Assembly: GCA_011319805.1 (NCBI GenBank)
Contig: SJRY01000273.1
Location: 1 to 24,099, forward strand
Direction of reading: 5' to 3'
Length of the DNA stretch: 24,099 nucleotides
Source: Macrocybe gigantea
Lineage: Eukaryota > Basidiomycota > Agaricomycetes > Agaricales > Callistosporiaceae
The stretch's first letter is position 1. Each line of letters starts with the position of its first letter. Below, piece by piece: positions 19,099 through 24,099 of this stretch. A model generated the notes under the pieces. The model saw only the letters and a program-made list of their open reading frames with translations. It did no database searches and had not been told where the DNA came from. Both the position numbers and the translations under genes were made by a program.

Positions 19099-20022
19099 AT
19101 GTTACGCTTTATCAAAGACTTGATCAACATTCGATGACAAGCAGTCGCCGACCCAGCGAGCACTAGCACGAGCAATGAGAGCACTTGGCTCAGAGAAGTA
19201 GACCAGGCATTGCAGTCCACGCCATTCGCAGAGACAGTCCACGCCACCTGCAGAGACACCAGCAATCCAAACAAACGAAAGAGAGAGTGCACGCCTACAC
19301 CAAGTAGTGACGATGAAGAGCAGGCATTTCTGAGAGAGTTTGCCTTCACCACCACAGACGAGCCCACTGAGATCCTCAGCGAAGGAGCAGCACAACTCAT
19401 TACAGAACTCTTCCTAGAAGGAGAATATGGGATAAGCCCAGAAGAGCTATGGTCAGACCAGAATCTTCTTGCCGAAGAAGAGGACGAACCCATCCGCAAG
19501 AAAACGAGAGAAGAATGAACACAAGCCCGAGACTTTAGGCAACAACAGATTGAGAACTATAATCACTGAACACAGGAGGAAGACATACTGATACAGAAAG
19601 GGCATGATGCACAGAGCGTACGACAGAACCAACGAGAACGACACCAGAGTCAAGGACATATAGGAACGAAACCACCGAACCCCTTCAGAGGATCAATCCG
19701 CTGAAGCACTGCATAAGGAAAGAATCGCACCACCATGGCGAAAGTAAGCAACAGCGACTGGGATGAATACTATCGGTGGAGGGAGTGAAAAGGATTACCA
19801 AAGACAAATGGACCGACCACCGCAGAGTGGGCCGATTTTGAACAAGCTTGTAGAATCGCAGGAGTCAACCTAGACTACTGGAAAGAACAGAGAGAGGAGC
19901 GAAGACAGAAACAGCTCCAAGAACAGCAAGCCCAAGTACAAGTACAGCAGACCCAAGAACAACAGATCCAGGAACAGGAAAGCCAAGACCAAGAGAACGA
20001 TGAAGAAACCCCCAAAGGATGA
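19099..20022 (+). pseudogene. First ORF of the LTR element, unknown function, six stops
   Basis: The ATG at 19099 is the first after the LTR, and the frame runs without any indel for 308 codons to the TGA at 20020-20022. Six in-frame stops interrupt it: TGA at 19135, 19516, 19567, 19702 and 19786, and TAA at 19714. No family is recognised. The first half is acidic with a KRKREC basic patch (about 19276); the centre has SDWDEYYRWRE and TAEWADFEQACRIAGVNLDY. The end (19880-20010) is extremely Gln/Glu-rich and likely helical or coiled-coil. It may be an extra structural protein ahead of Gag. Its stop overlaps the Gag start as ATGA. Confidence 0.7.
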
Positions 20023-20756
20023 CGACAGAATACAAGGGAATCATCCCCGACCCGAAATCCTTTACAGGAGATCGAACGTCCTTCGATATTTGGTGGAGGA
20101 AGATGAAACTTTACATAACTGCACATGGAGACCTCATGGATACACAGAAGATTGGAGCGGTCCTGTCTAGAATGACCGATGGACCCGGAGCCCACTGGGC
20201 ATCAAAGAAGATCGACACCACTACCAACCAAAGCACATGGGCTGACTTTAACCAAGATAGAGACATGATTCAGCAACGTCATGTCACCATCACAAGCAGG
20301 AAGCAAACTATTCAATATCAGACAGGGAAACCGACCATCGACGAATTTCTGGATGAAATTGTAGACCTCGCAGGGAAAGCAGGAATGACAGGAACAGCCC
20401 CTCGTTTCCTACTTGAAAGAGCTTAAACCGAAGGATAGCAGAAGCCGTACACTCGATCTCCACACTTCCAACAGATGGAGATGAATATATCAAGACAGTT
20501 CGAGCGATTGGATGAAACATCGATGAACACAGAAATGTGATGAGAGGAGAATTCACAAGCAATCAGCACAAGACCGGAAATCCAAGCCGAGGAGCAGGAC
20601 AGGCCATGGAAGTTGACAAAGTATGAAGCAACAACTGCTTCAACTGCAATAAACCAGGACACCTCTCACAAAACTACCCGGAACCATGAAAAGGAGCAGC
20701 AAATGTCACATGTTTCAACTGTGGCTTAAAGGGACACTATGCATGGAACTGCAAGA
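20019..20756 (+). pseudogene. Gag (capsid and nucleocapsid), frameshifted
   Basis: The start ATG (20019-20021) overlaps the preceding stop. The capsid part has PDPKSFTGDRTSFDIWWRKM, IGAVLSRMTDGPGAHWA and PTIDEFLDEIVDLAGKAG, a retrotransposon Gag pattern. A frame change near 20415-20424 moves the continuation (RRIAEAVHSISTLPTDGDEY) to another frame, which has TGA stops near 20511 and 20623. Two zinc knuckles follow: the first (20636-20677) has its last Cys changed to Tyr, and the second, CFNCGLKGHYAWNC (20711-20752), is complete. A TGA lies between them. Lys/Glu-rich sequence follows. Confidence 0.8.
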
Positions 20757-21480
20757 AGAAGAAGAAAGGAAAATCCCGGGTCAGAGAAGTAAAAGAAGAA
20801 GAGAGAGGACGAAGAAGACAAGGATGAAGAAAGCTCTGACAAAGAGGGTTTTGCCGAAGGATCCGACTAGAGGTGCTAAATCGCGACCTATACAACTGAA
20901 ACAGACTCGCTTCATACCGGATGTAGATCATCCCATACTCTGAAATACACCATTCCTGCCAAGCATCTGAAGCACCAAGGAAAACCATCCAAGGGGACAA
21001 ACCACCAAAGAGGAAAGAACTCGCAGTACCAGCAAGATATGAACATGAAAAGGAATCACAACGATAACACCAGAAGTCGATAGCGGAGCAGAGGACCTGC
21101 ATCAACACCGCATAGTAACAAAACAGGACTGAAGACACGACGAATCAAGAAGATTCCCATTATAAATGCAGACGGATCACCCAACCAGAAAACAGCAGAC
21201 CGAGTAGCGGAGGTCCACATCGACATTAAAGGACACAAGGAGCACATGGAAGCCATCGTACTCGATATCGGAAAAACCGACATGCTACTAGGACATGACT
21301 GGCTTGTCTACCACAACCCAACAATCAAATGGAGGACAGGAGAAGTTGTCTTCGACAGATGCCCTAAAATGTGCAAAATAAACCACCAGATGATTAAGAT
21401 ACAGAAGGTGGCTGAACAGCGAAACCACAGCCAGCGACAAGACAGGAACCCAGATACCCCCATATCTGATCAGATTCAAA
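20757..21480 (+). pseudogene. Aspartic protease region of Pol, broken
   Basis: The catalytic DSGA motif is at 21079-21090, in a different frame from the downstream half (IPIINADGSPNQKTADRVAE to DIGKTDMLLGHDWLVYHNP, about 21147-21325). That half matches the flap and C-terminal LLGxDWL block of Ty3-type proteases. A one- or two-base change between 21100 and 21140 splits the domain. This enzyme would cut the Gag-Pol polyprotein. The 20757-21060 stretch is a charged linker with several stops. Confidence 0.75.
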
Positions 21481-22320
21481 CACCTCTTCAAGGAGAAGAA
21501 CTTTGATCGCTTACCAGACCACAAAGAATGGGACCATGAAATAAACTTAACGAAGGATGCACCCAAAACGATACCGAGCAAGGTTTCTCCGATGACACAG
21601 AAAGAACTAGAGGAACTAGATGCCTTCTCGAAGAAGGATTATGAACAGGAAAAATACGCCCATCAAATCGCCTTACGCAGCACCCTGCTTCTTTCGCAAC
21701 AAGAAGGATGGAAGCAAACGACTCATCCAAGACTACCGGGAGATAAACAAATATATGGTCAAGGACAAGTTCCACTACACGCATCAGCGAGCTCCTTGAC
21801 GTATACAAGGAGCAAAGTACTTTAGCAAGATCGATATTATCTGGGGATACAATAATGTGCACATCCGGAAAGGGGATGAATGAAGGCAGCCTTCCTAACA
21901 GCAAGAGGACTCTTCGAACCGACAGTCATGTACTTTGGGCAGTGCAATGCACCAGACACTTTTAGCGAATGATGGAGCCTCTTCCAAGACAATATACGAA
22001 GAGCATGCATAATCTATATGGATGACATCATAATCATCAGAACGCATGAGAGGAACTCCAAAAGAATACTAGAAGTCATGGAAATACTGAACAAGAACGA
22101 CCTTGTTCATCAAAGGACCGAAATGCGTCTGGGAATCATCAAAAGTCCCAGTACTAGGATACATCGTAGGAGAAGGGAAGGTAGAAATGGAACCAGAAAA
22201 GATCACAGCTGTACAATCCTGGCCAACCCAAAGATGAAGAAAGAACTACAAAAGTTCTTGATTCACGAACTTTTACCAATGATTCATCAAGGGATATGCA
22301 AAGGTCGCTAAACCCCTGAC
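21481..22320 (+). pseudogene. Reverse transcriptase of the LTR element, broken
   Basis: It opens with a DHEINL-like lead and TQKELEELDAFSKK, then IRPSKSPYAAP-like, FFRNKKDG, LIQDYREINKYMVKDKF, YFSKIDII, WGYNN, GLFEPTVMYFGQCNAP and the catalytic YMDD at 22015-22026. These blocks sit in different frames, so there are several small indels; a TGA replaces Trp in the GDEWKAAF-type block (about 21880). The thumb part after 22080 is also shifted (LVHQRTEMRLGI-like). Confidence 0.82.
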
Positions 22321-22790
22321 GGAGTTGACTGGAAACAAAACATTCCAGTGGACAGACAAGCAACAGGATGCTTTCAAAGAGCTGATCCGACATATAACCT
22401 CAGCACCCATTCTAGCACTACCACAAACAGAAGGAAAATTCTGAGTCGAAACGGACGCCTCAGGATATGCCATTGGAGCGGTACTATCACAACAGCAGAA
22501 AGGACTATGGCATCCGATTGCATTCATTTCGAGATGCATGACCCCAGCGGAACAAAACTATGAAATCTATGACAAGGAACTTCTTGCGATAATGGTCGCA
22601 CTAAAGACATGGAGACAATACCTCCTCGAAGCTCGAGAGAAGTTCGAAATATTGACGGATCACAAAAACCTATCATACTTCGGAAGCCACAGTGACTCAA
22701 TTCGAGACAGATTGGCTGGTACCTGAAATTACAGGAATATGACTACGAACTACACACATACCAGGAAAGGTGAATGGAAAAGCGGATGTC
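22321..22790 (+). pseudogene. RNase H of the LTR element, broken
   Basis: The connection TFQWTDKQQDAFKELI (about 22345) is followed by the first catalytic Asp in VETDASGYAIGAVLSQ (about 22450-22500), just after a TGA where relatives have Arg. AEQNYEIYDKELLAIMVALK carries the Glu, and ILTDHKNLSYF (about 22655) the next Asp. Frames change near 22545 and 22720. In life this activity removes the RNA strand during copying. Confidence 0.8.
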
Positions 22791-22949
22791 CTGTCACGAA
22801 TGGCAGGATATGAAGAAAACCTAGCAGAGAAGGACGACATACAAATGATCAAAGAAGCAGCATTCATTCGACATCTGGAAGAAGAATAATGAATGAGACT
22901 TCAAATTTATGATGTTCGAGGATGACCCCACAGAAAGAAGAAGCAGAAA

Positions 22950-24099
22950 ATAATGAAACAATACAAAAAGAGGAATCACGATGATCGAATCCTCAAGGAT
23001 AGAACAAATTCGACAATGCACATGAAGGGAGACGATCTAATGAACAGGACTGAAGGAAAAACCACACTGGTTCACAGAAGACACCACATCGTATATGTAG
23101 GAGGAAAAATCTATGTTCCTCCAGACAACAACTGAAGGAAAACATCATGTTTGAACACCACGACACACCCATCGGAGGACACCCAGGGCAATACCGCATG
23201 CACGAGCTCATAAGCCGCACCTATTGGTGGCCATCAATGCTACAGACATCAAGAAATATGTCAATGGATGCGAAACATGTCAGCGAAACAAAATCATCCA
23301 CAAAAGAAACACGCACCCCTGCACCCGCACGAAGTCCCACAACAACCATGGGAAGATATCGGAGTAGATCTCATAGGACCGCTACCCAGCTCGAATGGCT
23401 TTAATGCCATCGCCGCAGTCACAGACCGCCTGACCAAGATGATCCACCTAGTTCCCACAAGACCGAACTCGAACTCAGCAGAGGTCTCGCACACTATACC
23501 GAGACAATGTTGGCGGCTTCATGGAATCCACGAAAGATCATCAGTGATCGAGGACCCCAGTTCAAGCGCGATTCATGACAGCACTTCTAAAATTACTCGG
23601 AACAAAGCAAAATCTATCAACGGCCTATCACCCACAGACAGATGGACAGGCGGAATGATCCCACCAAGAAACGGAAGCCTTCCTCAGAAGCTTCACAAAC
23701 AAACTTACAGGACGATTGGGCAGAATGGATAGCAATCAGAGTACCAATACAATGACAAAGCACACCAGGGAACGAAGGAGACACCATTCTACCTCAACTA
23801 TGGAATGCACCCCTGGAAGGGAGAGCCAGATGACAGAAGGGAATAACCCTGCAGCAAAAGACTTCATCAAAAGAATAAAAATACGAAAGGAAGCAAATGC
23901 TGCCTGCAATATGCACAAACACGAGCCAAAGACAATTAGATGCGAGACAAAACTGGCCCGTGAATACAGAAAGGGGATAGAGTATGGCTAGAAGCCACCA
24001 TATCACAGTCAATCGACCATCAAAGAAGTTATCAGCACTCCAAATATGACCGTTCAGTGGTTGAAAAGAAAGGAGCCTCAGCATATCACCTGGAACTCC
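22950..24099 (+). pseudogene. Integrase of the LTR element, broken and cut by the window end
   Basis: The N-terminal HHCC zinc domain is seen at 23150-23290 (HHDTPIGGHPGQYRMHE, YWWPSM, then CETCQRNK in another frame). The catalytic core has Asp in GVDLIGPLP (23367-23369), Asp in SDRGPQF (23546-23548) and Glu in HPQTDGQAE (23653-23655). The last two are 107 bases apart, i.e. the canonical D-35-E spacing minus one lost base. A TGA follows the Glu where relatives have Arg. The C-terminal part (YNDKAHQGTKETPFYLNYG, about 23750-23800, then GDRVWLEAT-like) runs past the edge. Whether a chromodomain follows cannot be seen. Confidence 0.83.

Larger units (their letters stand above)
18737..24099 (+). 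mobile_element. Ty3-type LTR retrotransposon, self-priming (Tf1/sushi-like); 3' end outside window
   Basis: The order is 5' LTR (18737-19053), self-complementary primer site, an unassigned first ORF (19099-20022), Gag with two zinc knuckles, protease, reverse transcriptase, RNase H and integrase. RT and RNase H before integrase is the Ty3 order. No 3' LTR or polypurine tract lies in the window. Every ORF is broken by stops (mostly TGA) or frameshifts, so the copy is dead. Unlike the left third of the window it keeps plenty of CpG. The plus strand is markedly A-rich and T-poor. It interrupts LINE F ORF1 and so is younger than that insertion. Confidence 0.88.

Noticed and set aside
19099..23660. 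A genetic code with TGA as Trp, because nearly all stops in the LTR element are TGA.
   Set aside because: At least two TGA codons fall where relatives have Arg, frameshifts are frequent as well, and the LINE and KDZ relics also carry TAG and TAA stops. Ordinary decay explains it better.
1..24099. CRISPR array, rRNA, or bacterial operon structure.
   Set aside because: No spaced identical repeats, no ribosomal RNA sequence and no bacterial gene order; introns, poly-A tails and retroelements indicate a eukaryotic nuclear genome.

Overview
The window looks like a transposon graveyard from a basidiomycete (Agaricomycotina-type) fungus. I see no intact host gene. The organism call rests on a KDZ-type transposase relic with its cysteine clusters, a Tet-like 2OG-Fe(II) dioxygenase relic of the kind expanded in mushrooms, Tad1-like LINEs carrying an RNase H domain, and a Tf1/sushi-like self-priming Ty3 element. 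Family names come from recognising motifs, not from a database search.

Layout. 1-1345 (-): KDZ-associated CxC5/CxC6 relic; its transposase domain would lie off the left edge. 1346-2336: unrecognised. 2337-3900 (-): old LINE fragment A. 3901-5151 (+): Tet-like dioxygenase pseudogene. 5152-5636: possible small spliced-gene relic. 5637-7212 (-): old LINE fragment B with RNase H, C-terminus and 3' tail. 7213-7567 (-): LTR-like piece containing a minisatellite. 7589-7651 (-): orphan LINE/SINE tail. 7653-8871 (+): SINE A. 8872-13778 (-): LINE C, ORF1 plus most of ORF2. 13779-14980 (-): SINE B. 14981-15928 (+): LINE D, the 3' end of ORF2 with UTR and tail. 15929-18736 (-): LINE F with two internal deletions. 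18737-24099 (+): Ty3-type LTR retrotransposon, from its 5' LTR through integrase, running off the right edge.

Main result. LINE C and LINE D are two halves of one LINE. A SINE had inserted in it, leaving the target duplication aactgcacagagtga. An inversion between that SINE and a second, oppositely oriented SINE then flipped the 5' part. The two halves of the duplication now sit next to different SINE copies, and joining the LINE ends restores a sequence colinear with LINE B.

The SINE is about 1.2 kb, unusually long. It has a tRNA-like head with A and B boxes and a 3' tail of about 70 bp shared with the LINE, which suggests it used the LINE machinery. The LINE (ORF1 to ORF2) and the LTR element (first ORF to Gag) both join consecutive ORFs through an ATGA stop/start overlap. 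The KDZ and Tet-like relics, about 2.5 kb apart, recall the known association of fungal TET/JBP genes with KDZ transposons.
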